Counted from the first letter of the stretch, positions 23,465-38,089 are shown. The stretch is DNA of 64,000 bases from Axinella damicornis (GCA_963931865.1 OZ007517.1:5159707-5223706); one strand, 5' to 3'. Translations and numbers: made by a program. The notes: a model not told the origin generated them from the letters alone.

Positions 23465-26320
23465 ACGCCCCCACGGTGCCGGCAACGCCCCCACGGGGCC
23501 GGCCACGCCCCCACGGGGCCTGCCACGCCCCCACGCGGCCGGCCACTCCCCCACCAGGCCGGCCACGCATCCACGGGGTCGGCCAGGCCCCCCGGGGACG
23601 GCCACATACTCACGGGTCCAATCACGCCCCCACGGGGCCGGTCAGGCCCCCACGGGTCCGGCCACGCCCCCACGGGGACGGCCACGCCCCCACGGGTCCG
23701 GCCACGCCCCCACGGGGACGGCCACGCCCACACACGGGGCCGGCCACGCCCCCACGGGGCCAATCACGTCCCCATGGGGACGGCCACGCCCCCAGGCGGG
23801 CCACGCCCCCGCGGGGCCGGACATGCACCCACGGGGCCGGTCACGCCCCCACGGGGCCGGTCACGCCCCCACGGAGCCGGCCGCGTCCCCACGGAGCCGG
23901 CCACGCCTCCACGGGGCCGGCCACACCCCACGGGGCCGGCCACGCTCCCACGGGGACGGCCATGCCCCCACGGGGCCGGCCACGCCCCCACGGGAACGGC
24001 AACGCCCCCACGGGGCCGGCCACGCCCCCACGGGGACGGCCACGCCCCCTCGGTGCCGGCCGCGCCCCCACCGGGCCGGCCACGCAGGGCCGGCCCCGCT
24101 CCCACGGGGCCGGCCATGCCCCCACTGGGACGGCCACGTCCCCACGGGGCCGGCCACGCCCCCACGGGGCCGGCCACGCCCTCACGGCGTCGGCCACACC
24201 CCACGGGGCCGGCCACGCCCCAAAGGGGTCGGCCACGCCCCCAATGGGACGGACACGCCCCCACGGGTCCGGCTAAGCCCCCACGGGGCCGGCCACGCCC
24301 CCACGGGTCCTGCCACAACCCCACGGGGACGGCCACGCCCCCACGGGCCGGCCACGTTTCCACGGGGCCAGCCACGTCCCCACGGGGCCGGCCACACCCC
24401 CATGGGGCCGCCACGCCCCCGCGGGGCCGGCCACGCACCCTCGGGGACGGCCACGTCCCAACGGGGCCGGCTACGCCCCCACGGGGCCGGCCAGGCCCCC
24501 ACGGGGCCAGCCACGCCCCCACGGGGACGGCCACGTTTCCACAGGGCCGGTCACTTCCCCACGGGGCCGGCCACGCACCCACGGGGCCGGCCACGCCGCA
24601 ACGAGGCCGGCCATGCACCCACGGGTCCGGCCACGCTCCCACGGGGTCGGCCACGCCCCCCATGGGGACGGCACGCCCCCACGGGTCCGGCCACGCCCCC
24701 ACGGTGACGGCCACGCTCCCACGGGGCTGGGCAAGCCACCACGGGGTTGACCACGCTTCCTCGGGGACGGCCACGCCCCCACGGGGTCGGCACCGCTTCC
24801 GCTGTGCCGGCCAACACCCACGGGGCTGGCCACGCCCCCACTGGGCCGGCCACGCCCCCACGGGGACGGCTACGTCCCCACGGGGCCGGCCACGCCCCCA
24901 CGGGGCCGGCCACGCCCCCACGGGGCCGGCCACGCCCCCACGGGGCCTGCCACGCCCCCACGCGGCCGGCCACTCCCCCACCAGGCCGGCCACGCATCCA
25001 CGGGGTCGGCCAGGCCCCCCGGGGACGGCCACATCCTCACGGGTCCAATCACGCCCCCACGGGGCCGGTCAGGCCCCCACGGGTCCGGCCACGCCCCCAC
25101 GGGGACGGCCACGCCCCCACGGGTCCGGCCACGCCCCCACGGGGACGGCCACGCCCACACACGGGGCCGGCCACGCCCCCACCGGGCCAATCACGTCCCC
25201 ATGGGGACGGCCACGCCCCCACGGCGAGCCACGCCCCCGCGGGGCCGGACATGCACCCACGGGGCCGGTCACGCCCCCACGGGGCCGGTCACGCCCCCAC
25301 GGAGCCGGCCGCGTCCCCACGGAGCCGGCCACGCCTCCACGGGGCCGGCCACACCCCACGGGGCCAACCACGCTCCCACGGGGACGGCCATGCCCCCACG
25401 GGGCCGGCCACGCCCCCACGGGGACGGCAACGCCCCCACGGGGCCGGCCACGCCCCCACGGGGACGGCCACGCCCCCTCGGTGCCGGCCGCGCCCCCACG
25501 GGGCCGGCCACGCAGGGCCGGCCCCGCTCCCACGGGGCCGGCCATGCCCCCACTGGGACGGCCACGTCCCCACGGGGCCGGCCACGCCCCCACGGGGCCG
25601 GCCACGCCCTCACGGCGCCGGCCACACCCCACGGGGCCGGCCACGCCCCCAGGGGTCGGCCACGCCCCCAATGGGACGGACACGCCCCCACGGGTCCGGC
25701 TAAGCCCCCACGGGGCCGGCCACGCCCCCACGGGTCCTGCCACAACCCCACGGGGACGGCCACGCCCCCACGGGCCGGCCACGCCTCCACGGGGCCAGCC
25801 ACGTCCCCACGGGGCCGGCCACACCCCCATGGGGCCGCCACGCCCACGCGGGGCCGGCCACGCACCCTCGGGGACGGCCACGTCCCAACGGGGCCGGCTA
25901 CGCCCCCACGGGGCCGGCCAGGCCCCCACGGGGCCAGCCACGCCCCCACGGGGACGGCCACGTTTCCACAGGGCCGGTCACTCCCCCACGGGGCCGGCCA
26001 CGCACCCACGGGGCCGGCCACGCCGCCACGAGGCCGGCCATGCACCCACGGGTCCGGCCACGCTCCCACGGGGTCGGCCACGCCCCCCATGGGGACGGCC
26101 ACGCCCCCACGGGTCCGGCCACGCCCCCACGGTGACGGCCACGCTCCCACGGGGCTGGGCAAGCCACCACGGGGTTGACCACGCTTCCTCGGGGACGGCC
26201 ACGCCCCCACGGGGTCGGCATTGCCCCCGCTGTGCCGGCCAACACCCACGGGGCTGGCCACGCCCCCACTGGGCCGGCCACGCCCCCACGGGGACGGCTA
26301 CGTCCCCACGGGGCCGGCCA
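23465..26320. repeat. head-to-tail duplication, period 1427-1428 bp
   Basis: Landmarks: GGCCTGCCACG at about 23519 and 24946; GGCCAGGCCCCCCGGGG at 23581 and 25008; the short CACGCAGGGC monomer at 24081 and 25509; GGTTGACCACGCTTCC at about 24746 and 26174. The offset is 1427 early and 1428 later, so a single-base indel has occurred since the copying. A shorter, more diverged relative of the same block (the GGCCTGCC to GGACGGACACATCC section) sits at about 19020-19140, indicating an earlier round. Confidence 0.88.
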
Positions 26321-26699
26321 CGCCCCCACGGGGCCGGCCACGCCCCCGCGGGGCCGGCCACGCCCCCACGGGGACGGCCAGGTATGCACGGGGCCGGCCA
26401 CGCCACCACGGGGCCGGCCACGCCCCCACTTGGACGGCCACGCCCCCACGGAGCCGGCCACGCCCCCATGGGGCCGGCAGCACCCCCACGGGGCCGGCCA
26501 CGCCCCCACGGGGCCGGCCGCACCCCCACGGGTCCGGCCGCGTTCCAACGGGGTTGGCCGCGCCCACACGGGACCGGCCGCACCCCCACGGAGCCGGCCG
26601 CGTCCCCACGGAGCCGGCCACGCCCCCACAGGACCGGCCACGCCCCCACGGGGCCGGCCGCACCCCCACGGGGCCGGCCGCACCCCCACGGGGCGGGCC

Positions 26700-29600
26700 A
26701 CGCCCCCACGGGGCCGGCCACGTCCCCACGGGGTCGGCCACGCCCCCACGGGGCCGGCCACGCCCCCACGGGGTTGGCCACGCCCCCACGGGGCCGGCAA
26801 CGCCCCCACGGTGCCGGCCACGCCCCTACGGGGCCGGCCACGCCCACACGGTTCCGGACACGCCCCAACGGGGCCGGCCACTCCCCCACGGGTCCGGTCA
26901 CGCCCCCACGGGAACGGCCACGCCCCCACAGGGCCGGCCGTGCCCCCACGGGCGGGCCACGCCCCCACGGGGCCGGCCGCGCAGCCACGGGGCAGGTTGC
27001 GCCCCCACGGGCCGGCAACGCCCCCACGGGGCCGGCTGTGCCCCCACGGGGCCGGCCGCGCCCCCACGGGGCCAGCCGCGCCCCCACTGGGCCGGCTGCG
27101 CCCCCACGGGGCTGGCCGCGTCCCAATAGTGCCGGCCGCGCCACCACGGGACCGGCCGCACCCCCACGGAGCCGTCCGCATCCCCACGGAGCCGGCCACA
27201 CCCCCACGGGGCCGGCCGTGCCCCCACGGGGCAGGCCGCACACCCACGGGGCCAGCCGCGCCCACACGGGGCCGGCCCCGCCCCCACGGGGCCGGCCACG
27301 TCCCCACGGGGCCGGCCATGCCCCCACGGGGCCGGCCACGCTCCCACGGGGTCGGTCACGCCCCCACGGGGCCGGCCACGCCCCCACGGGGCCGGCCGCG
27401 CCCCCACGGGGCCAGCCACGCCCCCACGGGGCTGGCCACGCCCCCACGGGGCCGGTAACGCCCCCACGGTGCCGGCCACACCCCTACGGGGCCGGCCACG
27501 CCCCCACGATGCCGGACACGCCCCAACGGGGCCGGCCACGCCCTCACGGGTCCGGCCACGCCCCCACGGGACCGGCCACGCCCCCACGGGGCCGGCCGCG
27601 CCCCCACGGGGCCAGCCACGCCCCCACGGGGCTGGCCACGCCCCCACGGGGCCGGTAACGCCCCCACGGTGCCGGCCACACCCCTACGGGGCCGGCCACG
27701 CCCCCACGGTGCCGGACACGCCCCAACGGGGCCGGCCACGCCCTCACGGGTCCGGCCACGCCCCCACGGGACCGGCCACGCCCCCACGGGGCCGGACGTG
27801 CCCCCACGGGCGGGCAACGCCCCCACAGGGCCGGCCCCGCAGCCACGGGGCAGGCCGCGCCCCCACGGGGCCGGCAACGCCCCCACGGGCCGGCTGTGCC
27901 CCCACGGGGCCGACCGCGCCCACACAGGGCCGGCCGCGCCCCCACGGGGCCGGCCGCGCCCCCACGGGGCAGGCCGCACACCCACGGGGCCAGCCGCGCC
28001 CACATGGAGCCGGCCCCGCCCCCACGGGGCCGGCCACGTCCCCACGGGGCCGGCCATGCCCCCACGGGGCCGGCCACTCTCCCTCGGGGTCGGTCACGCC
28101 CCCACGGGGCCGGCCACGCCCCCACGGGGCCGGCCACGCCCCCACGGGGTCGGCCACGCCCCCACGGGGCCGGCCACGCCCCCACGGGGCTGACCACGCC
28201 CCCACGGGGCCGGCAACGCCCCCACGGTGCCGGCCACGCCCCTACGGGGCCGGCCACGCCCCCACGGTGCCGGACACGCCCCAACGGGGCCGGCCACTCC
28301 CCACGGGTCCGGTCACGCCCCCACGGGAACGGCCACGCCCCCACAGGGCCGGCCGTGCCCCCACGGGCGGGCCACGCCCCCACGGGGCCGGCCGCGCAGC
28401 CACGGGGCAGGCCGCGCCCCCACGGGGCCGGCAACGCCCCCACGGGGCCGGCTGTGCCCCCACGGGGCCGGCCGCGCCCCCACGGGGCCAGCCGCGCCCC
28501 CACTGGGCCGGCTGCGCCCCCACGGGGCAGGCCGCACACCCACGGGGCCAGCCGCGCCCACACGGGGCCGGCCCCGCCCCCACGGGGCCGGCCACGTCCC
28601 CACGGGGCCGGCAATGCCCCCACGGTGCCGGCCACGCTCCCACGGGGTCGGTCACGCCCCCACGGGGCCGGCCACGCCCCCACGGGGCCGGCCGCGCCCC
28701 CACGGGGCCAGCCACGCCCCCACGGGGCTGGCCACGCCCCCACGGGGCCGGTAACGCCCCCACGGTGCCGGCCACACCCCTACGGGGCCGGCCACGCCCC
28801 CACGGTGCCGGACACGCCCCAACAAGGCCGGCCACGCCCTCACGGGTCCGGCCACGCCCCCACGGGACCGGCCACGCCTCCACGGGGCCGGACGTGCCCC
28901 CACGGGAGGGCAACGCCCCCACAGGGCCGGCCCCGCAGCCACGGGGCTGGCCGCGCCCCCACGGGGCAGGCAACGCCCCCACGGGGCCGACCGCGCCCCC
29001 ACAGGGCCGGCCGCGCCCCCACGGGGCCGGCCGCGCCCCCACGGGGCAGGCCGCACACCCACGGGGCCAGCCGCACCCACACGAGGCCGGCCCCGCCCCC
29101 ACGGGGCCGGCCACGTCCCAACGGGGCCGGCAATGCCCCCACGGGGCCGGCCACGCTCCCACGGGGTCGGTCACGCCCCCACGGGGCCGGCCACGCCCCC
29201 ACGGGGCCGGCCGCGCCCCCACGGGGCCAGCCACGCTCCCACAGGGCTGGCCACGCCCCCACGGGGCCGGTAACGCCCCCACGGTGCCGGCCACACCCCT
29301 ACGGGGCCGGCCACGCCCCCACGGTGCCGGACACGCCCCAACGGGGCCGGCCACGCCCTCACGGGTCCGGCCACGCCCCCACGGGACCGGCCACGCCCCC
29401 ACGGGGCCGGACGTGCCCCCACGGGAGGGCAACGCCCCCACAGGGCCGGCCCCGCAGCCACGGGGCAGGCCGCGCCCCCACGGGGCCGGCAACGCCCCCA
29501 CGGGGCCGGCTGTGCCCCCACGGGGCCGACCGCGCCCCCACAGGGCCGGCCGCGCCCCCACGGGGCCGGCCGCGCCCCCACGGGGCATACCGCACACCCA

Positions 29601-30400
29601 CGGGGCCAGCCGCGCCCACACGGGGCCGGCCCCGCCCCCACGGGGCCGGCCACGTCCCCACGGGGCCGGCCATGCCCCCACGGGGCCGGCCACGCTTCCA
29701 CGGGGTCGGTCACGCCCCCACGGGGCCGGCCACGCCCCCACGGGGCCGGCCGCGCCCCCACGGTGCCGGCCACGCCCCCACGGGGCTGGCCACGCCCCCA
29801 CGGGGCCGGTAACGCCCCCACGGTGCCGGCCACACCCCTACGGGGCCGGCCACGCCCCCACGGTGCCGAACACGCCCCAACGGGGCCGGCCACGCTCTCA
29901 CGGGTCCGGCCACGCCCCCACGGGACCGGCCACGCCCCCACGGGGCTGGCCACGCCCCCACGGGGCCGGTAACGCCCCCACGGTGCCGGCCACACCCCTA
30001 CGGGGCCGGCCACGCCCCCACGGTGCCGGACACGCCCCAACGGGGCCGGCCACGCCCTCACGGGTCCGGCCACGCCCCCACGGGACCGGCCACGCCCCCA
30101 CGGGGCCGGACGTGCCCCCACGGGCGGGCAACGCCCCCACAGGGCCGGCCCCGCAGCCACGGGGCAGGCCGCGCCCCCACGGGGTTGGCAACGCCCCCAC
30201 GGGGCCGGCTGTGCCCCCACGGGGCCGACCGCGCCGCCACAGGGCCGGCCGCGCCCCAACGGGGCCGCCTGCGCCCCCACGGGGCTGGCCGCGTCCCAAT
30301 GGTGCCGGCCGCGCCACAACGGGACCGGCCGCACCCCCACGGAGCCGTCCGCGTCCCCACGGAGCCGGCCACACCCCCACGGGGCCGGCCGCGCCCCCAC
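26700..30400. repeat. higher-order repeat, ~520-550 bp unit with internal deletions
   Basis: The anchor GCCGGTAACG occurs at 27451, 27651, 28747, 29266, 29805 and 29965. Spacings are 200, 1096, 519, 539 and 160 bp, so the basic unit is about 520-550 bp (26-27 monomers), with a double-length interval and two shortened ones. Within each unit the order is constant: CACACCCCTACGG, GTGCCGGACACG, GCCCTCACGGGTCC, CGGGACCGG, GGACGTGCCCC, then GGGCAACGCC and CCCCGCAGCCACGG. The order is what defines the unit, since single monomers recur everywhere. Confidence 0.82.
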
Positions 30401-31399
30401 GGGGCCGGCCGCGCCCCCACGGGGCCGGCCGCACACCCACGGGGCCGGCCGCGCCCACACTGGGCCGGTCACGCCCCCACGGGGCCGGCCACGTCCCCAC
30501 GGGGCCGATTACGCCCCCACGGGGCCGGCAATGCCCCCACGGGGTCGGTCACGCCCCCACAAGGCCGGCCACGCCCCCACGGGCCGGCCACGCCCCCACG
30601 GGGCCGGCTACGCCCCCACGTGGTCGGCCACGCCCCCACGGGGACGGCCGCGCCCCCACGGGCACGGCCGCGTCCCCACGGGGCAGGCAACGCCCCCACG
30701 GTGCCGGCCACGCCCCCATGGGGCCGGCCACGCCCCCACGGTGCCGGCCACACCCCCACGGGGCCAGCCACGCCCCCACGGGGCCGGCCAAGCCCCACGG
30801 GACCGGCCACGCCCCCACGGGGACGGACGCGCCCCCTCGGGTGGGCCACGCCCCCACGGGGCCGGCCACGCCGTCACGGGGCAGGCCGCGCCCCCACGGG
30901 GCCGGCAACGCCTCCACGAGGCCGGCTGCGCCCCCACGGGGAGGATCGCGCCCCCACGGGGCCGGCCGCGTCCCCACGGGGCCAGCCGCGTTCCAATGGG
31001 GCCGGCCGTGCCACCACGGGACCGGCCGCACCCCCACGGAGCCGGCCGCGTCCCCACGGAGCCGGCCACACCTCCACGGAGCCGGCCGCATCCCCACGGG
31101 GCCGGCCACGCCCCAACGAGGCTGGCCACGTCCCCACGGCGCTTGCCGCGTCCCCACGGGGCCGGCTGCGTCCCCACGGGGCCGGCCGCGTCCCCACGGG
31201 GCCGGCCGCGTCCCCACAGGGCCGGCCTCGACCCCACGGGGCCGGACACGCCCCCACGGGGCCGGCCGCGTCCCCACGGGGCGGCTGCGTCCCCACGGGG
31301 CCGGCCTCGACCCCACGGGGCCGGCCACGCCCCCACGGGGCCGGCCACGTCCCCACGGGGCCAACCACGCCCCCACGGGACCGGCCACGCCCCCACGGG

Positions 31400-33180
31400 G
31401 ACTGCAACGCCCCCACGGGGCGGGCCACGCCTCCACGGGGCCGGCAACGTCCCCACGGGGCCGGCCACGCCCCCACGGTGCCGGCCACGCCACCGCGGGG
31501 CCGGCCACGCCCCCACGGGGCCGGCAAGGCCCCCACGGGGCCGTCCACGCCCCCACGGGGACGGACACATCCCCCACGGGGACGGACACGTTCCCACGGG
31601 GCCGGTCACGCCCCCACGGGGCCGGCCACGCACCCACGGAGCCGGCCACGCCGCCACAAGGCCGGCCACGCCCCCACGGGGCCGGCGATGCCCCCACGTG
31701 GTCGGCCACGCCCCCACCAAAGCGACCACGCCCCCACGGGTCCGGCCACGCCCCCACGGGGACGGCCACGCCCCCACGGGGCCGGCCACGCCACCACGGG
31801 GCCGGCCACGCCCCCACGGGACGGCCACGCCCCCACGGGGCCGGCAACGCCCCTGCTGTGCCGGCCACGCACCCACGGGGCCGGCCACGCCTCCACGGGG
31901 CCGGCCACGCCCCCACGGATACGGTCCCGTCTCCACAGGGCCGGCCACGCCCCCACGGGGCCAGCCACGCCCCCATGGGGCCGTCCACGCACCCACGGGG
32001 ACAGCCAGGTCTGCACGGGGCCGGCCACGCCCCCACGGGGCCGGCCACGCACCCACGGCACCGGCCACGCCCCCCCAGGGCCGACCACGCCCCCACGGGG
32101 CCGGCCACGCCCCCACGGGGTCGGCCACGCCCCCACGGGGACGGCCACGCCCCCACGGGGCCGGCCACGCCCCGACGGGGCCGGCCACGCCACCACGGGG
32201 CCGGCTACGCCCCAACGAGGACGGCCACGCCCCCACGGGGACGGCCACGCCCCCAAGGGGTTGGCCACGCCCCCACGGGGCCGGCCACGCCCCCACGGGG
32301 ACGGCCACGTCCCCACGGGGCCGGCCACTCCCCCACGGGGACGGCCACGCCCCCACGGAGCCGTCAATGCCCCCACGGGGCCGGCCACGTTCCCACGGGG
32401 CCGGCAACGCCCACACGGGGCCGGCCACGCCCCCGGTGGGCCGGCCACGCATCCACGTGGCCGGCCACGCACCCATGGGGACGGCCACGCCCCCACGGGG
32501 CCGGCAACGACCCCACGGGGATGGACACGCCCCCACGGGGCCGGCCACGCCACCGCTGGGCCGGCCACGCCCCACAAGGACGGCAAAGCCCCAACGGGGC
32601 CGGCCAAGTTTCCACCGGACCGGCCACGCCCCCTCGGGGCCGGACACGCCCCCACGAGGCCGGCCACGCCCCCGCTGGGCCGGCCACACACCCACGGGGC
32701 CGGCTACGACCCCACGGGGCCGGCCACGCCCACACGGGGCCGGCCACGCCCCCACGGGGCAGGCCACGCACCCACGGGGTCGGCCACGCCCCAACGGGGC
32801 CGGCCACGCCCCCACGGCTTCGGCCACGCCCCCACGGGGACGGCCACGCCCCCACGGGGCCGGTCACGCACCCACGGGGCCGGCTACGCCCCCACGGGGA
32901 CGGCCACGTTCCCACGGGGCCGGCCACGCCCCCACGGGGCAGGCCACGCTCCCACGGGGCCGGCTACGCCCCCACGGGGCCGGCCACGCCCCCACGGGGC
33001 AGGCCACGCCCCCACGGGGTAGGCCAGGCCCCCACGGGGCCGGCCAGTCCCCCACGGGGCCGGCCAGGACCCCACGGGGCCGGCCAGGCCCCCACGGTGC
33101 CGGCCAGGATCCCACGGGGCCGGCCAAGCCCCCACGGGGCCAGCCAGGCAACCACGGGGCCGGCCAGGCCTTCACGGTGA
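31400..33180. repeat. segment duplicated again about 4.3 kb downstream (copy 1)
   Basis: Anchors in this copy and their partners are: the doubled 'cccccacggggacggacacg' joint at 31571 and 35918 (4347 bp apart), CCAAGTTTCCACCGG at 32604 and CCAAGTTCCCACCGG at 36892 (4288), and CCAGTCCCCCACGG at 33044 and CCAGTCTTCCACGG at 37332 (4288). The offset change means about three monomers were gained or lost between the first two anchors. Both copies end in a GCCAGG cassette. Confidence 0.78.
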
Positions 33181-35749
33181 CGGCCACGCCCCCACGGGGC
33201 CGGCCGCTCCCCCATTAGGCCGGCCAGGCAGGGCCGGACACGCCACCACGGGGCCGGCCACGCCCCCGCAGGGCTGGCCTCGCACCCACGGGGCCAGCCA
33301 CGCCCCCACGGGGCCGTCCATGCCCCCACGGGGACGGTCACGTTCCCACGGACCGGCCACGCCCCCACGGGGCCGGCCACGCCCCCACGGATCCGGCCAC
33401 ACCCCACGGGGACGGCCACGTTCCCACGGGGCCTTCTGCGCCCCCACATGGCCGTCAACGCCCCCACGGGGCCGGCCACGCCGCCACAAGGCCGGCCGCG
33501 CCCCCACGGGGCCGGTTGCGCCCCCACGAGGCCGGCCGCGTCCCCACGGGGCCTGCCGCGTCCCCACGGGGCCAGCCGCGTCCCCATGGGGCCGGACGCG
33601 TCCCCACGGGGCCGGATGCGTCCCCACGGGGCCGGCCACATCTACACGGGGTTGGCCACGCCCCCACGGGGACGTCCACGCCCCCACGGGGCCGGCCGAG
33701 GGGCCGGATATGCACCCACGGGGCCGGTCACGCCCCCTCGGGGCCGGTCACGCCTCCACGGAGCCGGCTGCGTCCCCACGGAGCCGGCCACGCCCACACG
33801 GGGCCGGCGAAACCCCACGGGGCCGGCCACGCCCCCACGGGGACGGCCACGCCCCCACGGGCCGGCCACGCCCCCAAGGGGACGGCCACGGCCCCACGGG
33901 GCCGGCCACGCCCCATGGGGACGGCCACGCCCCCACGGGGCCGGCCGCGCCCCCACGGGGCCGGCCACGCAGGGCCGGCCATGCCACCACGGGGCCGGCC
34001 ACGCCCCCGCAGGGTTGGCCTCGCACCCACGGGGCCAGCCACGCCCCCACGGGGCCGGCCATGCCCCCACGGGGACGGCCACGTCCCCACAAGGCCGGCC
34101 ACGCCCCCACAGGGCCGGCCACGCCCCCACGGTGCCGGCCACACCCCACGGAGACGGCCACGTCCCCACTGGGCCGGCCACGCCCCCACTGGGCCGGCCA
34201 CGCTTCACGGGGCCGGCCACGCCCCCACGAGGCCGGCCACGCCCCCACCGGGCCGGCCACAAACCCACGGGGCCGGCCACACCCCCCCGGGGTCGGCCAC
34301 GCCCCCACGGGGACGGCCACGCCCCCACGGGTCCGGCTAAGCCCCCACGGGGCCGGCCAAGACCCCACGTGTCCGGCCACAACACCACGGGGACGGCCAC
34401 GCCCCAAGGGGCCGGCCACGCCCCACGGGGACGGCCACGCACCCACGGGGCCGGCCGCGCCCCCACGGGCCGGCCACGCCCCCACGAGGCCGGCCACGCC
34501 CCCACCGGGCCGGCCACAAACCCACGGGGCCGGCCACGCCCCCACGAGGCCGGCCACGCCCCCACCGGGCCGGCCACGAACCCACGGGGCCGGCCACGCC
34601 CCCCCAGGGTCGGCCACGTCCCCACGCGGACGGCCACGCCCCCACGGGTCCGGCTAAGCCCCCACGGGGCCGGCCACGCCCCCACGTGTCCGGCCACGAT
34701 CCTACGGGGACGGCCACGCCCCCACGGGGCCGGCCACGCCTCCTCAGGGCCAGCCACGTCCCCACGGGACCGGCCACGCCCCCACGGGGCCGGCCACGCC
34801 CCCGCGGAACCGGCCACACACCCACGGGGCCGGCCACGCCCCCACGGGGCCGGTCACGCCCCCACGGGGACGGCCACGTCCCAATGGGGCAGGCCACGCC
34901 CCCACGGGGCCGGCCAGGCCCCCACGGGGCCGGCCACGCCCCCACGGGGACGGCCACGTTCCCACGGGGCCGGTCACGCCCCCACGGGGCAGGCCACGCC
35001 CCATGGGGAAGGCCACGACCCCACGGGGCCGGCCACGCCACCACGGGGCCGGCCACGCCCCCACGGAAACGGCCACGCCCCCACAGGGCCGGCAACGCCC
35101 TAGCTGTGCCGGCCACGCCCCCACGGGGCCGGCCACGCACCCACGGAGCCGGCCACGCCGCCACAAGACCGGCCACGCCCCCACGGGGCCGGCCACGCCC
35201 CCACGTGGTCGGGCACGCCCCCACCGGGACGGACACGCCCCCACGGGTCCGGCCACACCCCCACGGACACAGCCACGCCCCCACGGGGCCGGCCACGCAA
35301 CCACGGGGCCGGCCACGCCCCCACGGGTCCGGCCACGCCCCACGGGGACGGCCACGCCACCACGGGGCCGGTCACGCCACCACGGGGCCGGCCACGCCCC
35401 CACGGGGACGGCCACGCCCCCACGGGGCCGGCAACGCCCTAGCTGTGCCGGCCACGCACCCACTGGGCCGGCCACGCCACCAAGGGGTCGGCCACGCCCC
35501 CACGGGGACGGTCACGTCCCCACGGGGCCGGCCACGCCCCCACGGGGCCGGCCACGCCCCCACGGGGACCGCCAGGTCTGCACGGGGCCGGCCACGCCCC
35601 CACGGGGCCGGTCACGCACCCATGGGGCCGGCCACGCCCCCACGGGGCCGGCCACGCCCCCACGGGGCCGGCCACGTCCCCACGGGGCCGGCCATGCCCC
35701 CACGGGGCCGGCCACCCCCCAACGGGACCGGCCACGCCCCCACGGGGAC

Positions 35750-37465
35750 GGCAACGCCCCCACGGGGCTGGCCACGCCTCCACGGGGCCGGCAACGTCCC
35801 CACGGGGCCGGCCACGCCCCCACGGTGCCGGCCACGCCACCGCGGGGCCGGCTACGCCCCCACGGGGCCGGCCAGGCCCCCACGGGGCTGGCCACGCCCC
35901 CACGGGGACGGACACGTCCCCCACGGGGACGGACACGTCCCCACGGGGCCGGTCACGCCTCCACGGGGCCGGCCACGCACCCACGGAGCCGGCCACGCCG
36001 CCACAAGGCCGGCCACGCCCCCACGGGGCCGGCCATGCCCCCACGTGGTCGGCCACGCCCCCACCGGGGCGGCCACGCCCCCACGGGTCCGGCCACGCCC
36101 CCACGGGGACGGCCACGCCCCCACGGGGCCGGCCACGCCACCACGGGGCCGGCCACGCCCCCACGGGACGGCCACGCCCCTACGGGGCCGGCAACGCCCC
36201 TGCTGTGCCGGCCACTCACCCACGGGGCCGGCCACGCCCCCACGGGGCCGGCCACGCCCCCACGGGTACGGTCCCGTCCCCACGGGGCCGGCCACGCCCC
36301 CACGGGGCCAGCCACGCCCCCATGGGGCCGGCCACGCACCCACGGGGACTGCCAGGTCTGCACGGGGCCGGCCACGCACCCACGGGGCCGGCCACGTACC
36401 CACGGCACCGGCCACGCCCCCCCAGGGCCGACCACGCCCCCACGGTGCCGGCCACGCACCCACGGGGTCGGCCACGCCCCCACAAGGACCGCCATGCCCC
36501 CACGGGGCCGGCCACGCCCCAACGGGGCCGGCCACGCCACCACGGGGCCGGCCACGCCCCCACGGGGACGGCCACGCCCCCACGGGGACGGTCACGCCCC
36601 CAAGGGGCCGGCCACGCCCCCACGGGGCCGGCCACGCCCCCACGGGGACGGCCACGTTCCCACGGGGCCGGCCACGTCCCCACGGGGCCGGCAACGCCCA
36701 CACGGGGCCGGCCACGCCCCCGGTGGGCCGGCCACGCATCCACGTGGCCGGCCACGCCCCCATGGGGACGGCCACGCCCCCACGGGGCCGGCAACGACCC
36801 CACGTGGATGGACACGCCCCCACGGGGCCTGCCACGCCACCGCGGGGCCGGCCACGCCCCCACAAGGACGGCAAAGCCCCCACGGGGCCGGCCAAGTTCC
36901 CACCGGACCGGCCACGCCCCCACGGGGCCGGACACGCCCCCACGAGGCCGGCCACGCCCCCGCTGGGCCGGACACACACCCACGGGGCCGGCCACGACCC
37001 CACGGGGCCGGCCACGCCCACACAGGGCCGGCCACGCCCCCACGGGGCTGGCCACGCACCCACGGGGTCGGCCACGCCCCAACGGGGCCGGCCACGCCCC
37101 CACGGGGTCGGCCACGCCCCCACGGGGACGGCCACGCCCCCACGGGGCCGGTCACGCACCCACGGGGCCGGCTACGCCCCCACGGGGACGGCCACGTCCC
37201 CACGGGGCCGGCGACGCCCCCACGGGGCGGGCCACGCACCCACGGGGCCGGCTACGCTTCAACGGGGCCGGCCACGCCCCCACGGGGCAGGCCACGCCCC
37301 CACGGGGCCGGCCAGGCCCCCACGGGGCCGGCCAGTCTTCCACGGGGCCGGCCAGGACGCCACGGGGCCGGCTAGGCCCCCACGGGGCCGGCTAGGATCC
37401 CACGGGGCCGGCCAAGCCCCCACGGGGCCAGCCAGGCAACCACGGGGCCGGCCAGGCCCCCACGG
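35750..37465. repeat. segment duplicated from about 4.3 kb upstream (copy 2)
   Basis: Partner of the block at 31400-33180, with the same order of variant monomers from the doubled GACGGACACG joint through CAGGTCTGCAC, CGGTGGGCCGG, GGATGGACACG, CACCGGACCGG, GCTGGGCCGG, and the terminal GCCAGG cassette with CCAGGA and CCAGGC-AACC variants. Copy 1 and copy 2 are not adjacent: 33.2-35.7 kb lies between them. Confidence 0.78.
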
Positions 37466-38089
37466 GGACGGCCACGCCCCCACGGGTCCGGTCACGCCCC
37501 CAAGGGGACGGCCACGCCCCCACGGGGACGGCCACATCCCCACGGGCCGGCCACGCCCCACGGGGCTGGCCACGTACCCACGGGGCCGGCCACGCCACCA
37601 CGGGGCCTGCAACGCCCCCACGGCGCCGGCCACGCCCCCACGGGGTCGGCCACACCACCACGGGGACGGCCACGCCCCCACGGGGCCGGCCACGCCCCCA
37701 CGGGGCCGGCCACGCCCCCACGGGGTCGACCACGCCCCCACGGGGACGGCCACGCCCCCACGGGGCCGGCCACGCCCCCACGGGGCCAGTCACGTCCCCA
37801 CGGGGCGGGCCACGCCCCCACGGGGCCGGCCACGCCCCCGCGAGGCCGGACATGCACCCACGGGGCCGGTCACGCCCCCACGGGGCCGGTCACGCCACCA
37901 CGGAGCCGGCCGCGTCCCCACGGAGCCGGCCACGCCCCCACGGGGCCGGCCACGAACCCACGGGGCCGGCCCCGCTACCACGGGGCCGGCAACTCCCCCA
38001 CGGGGCCGGCCACGCCCCCACGGGGTCGGCTACGCCCCCACGGGGACGGCCACGCCCCCACGGGGCCGGCCACGCCCCCACGGGGCCAG

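Larger units (their letters stand above)
18669..31300. repeat. 20-bp satellite, domain 2 right part (GCCACG/GCCGCG mixed)
   Basis: About 630 monomers resuming the same higher-order unit that breaks off at 16728. GCCACG and GCCGCG monomers alternate in blocks. GCCGCG is frequent up to about 23.4 kb and again at 26.4-31.3 kb, and rarer in 23.5-26.4 kb. Many one-base-short monomers occur (CACCCCACGG, CACGGGCCGG). Several nested duplications inside this stretch are listed separately. There is no gene-like sequence. The right boundary with domain 3 is approximate because the change is in monomer frequency. Confidence 0.94.
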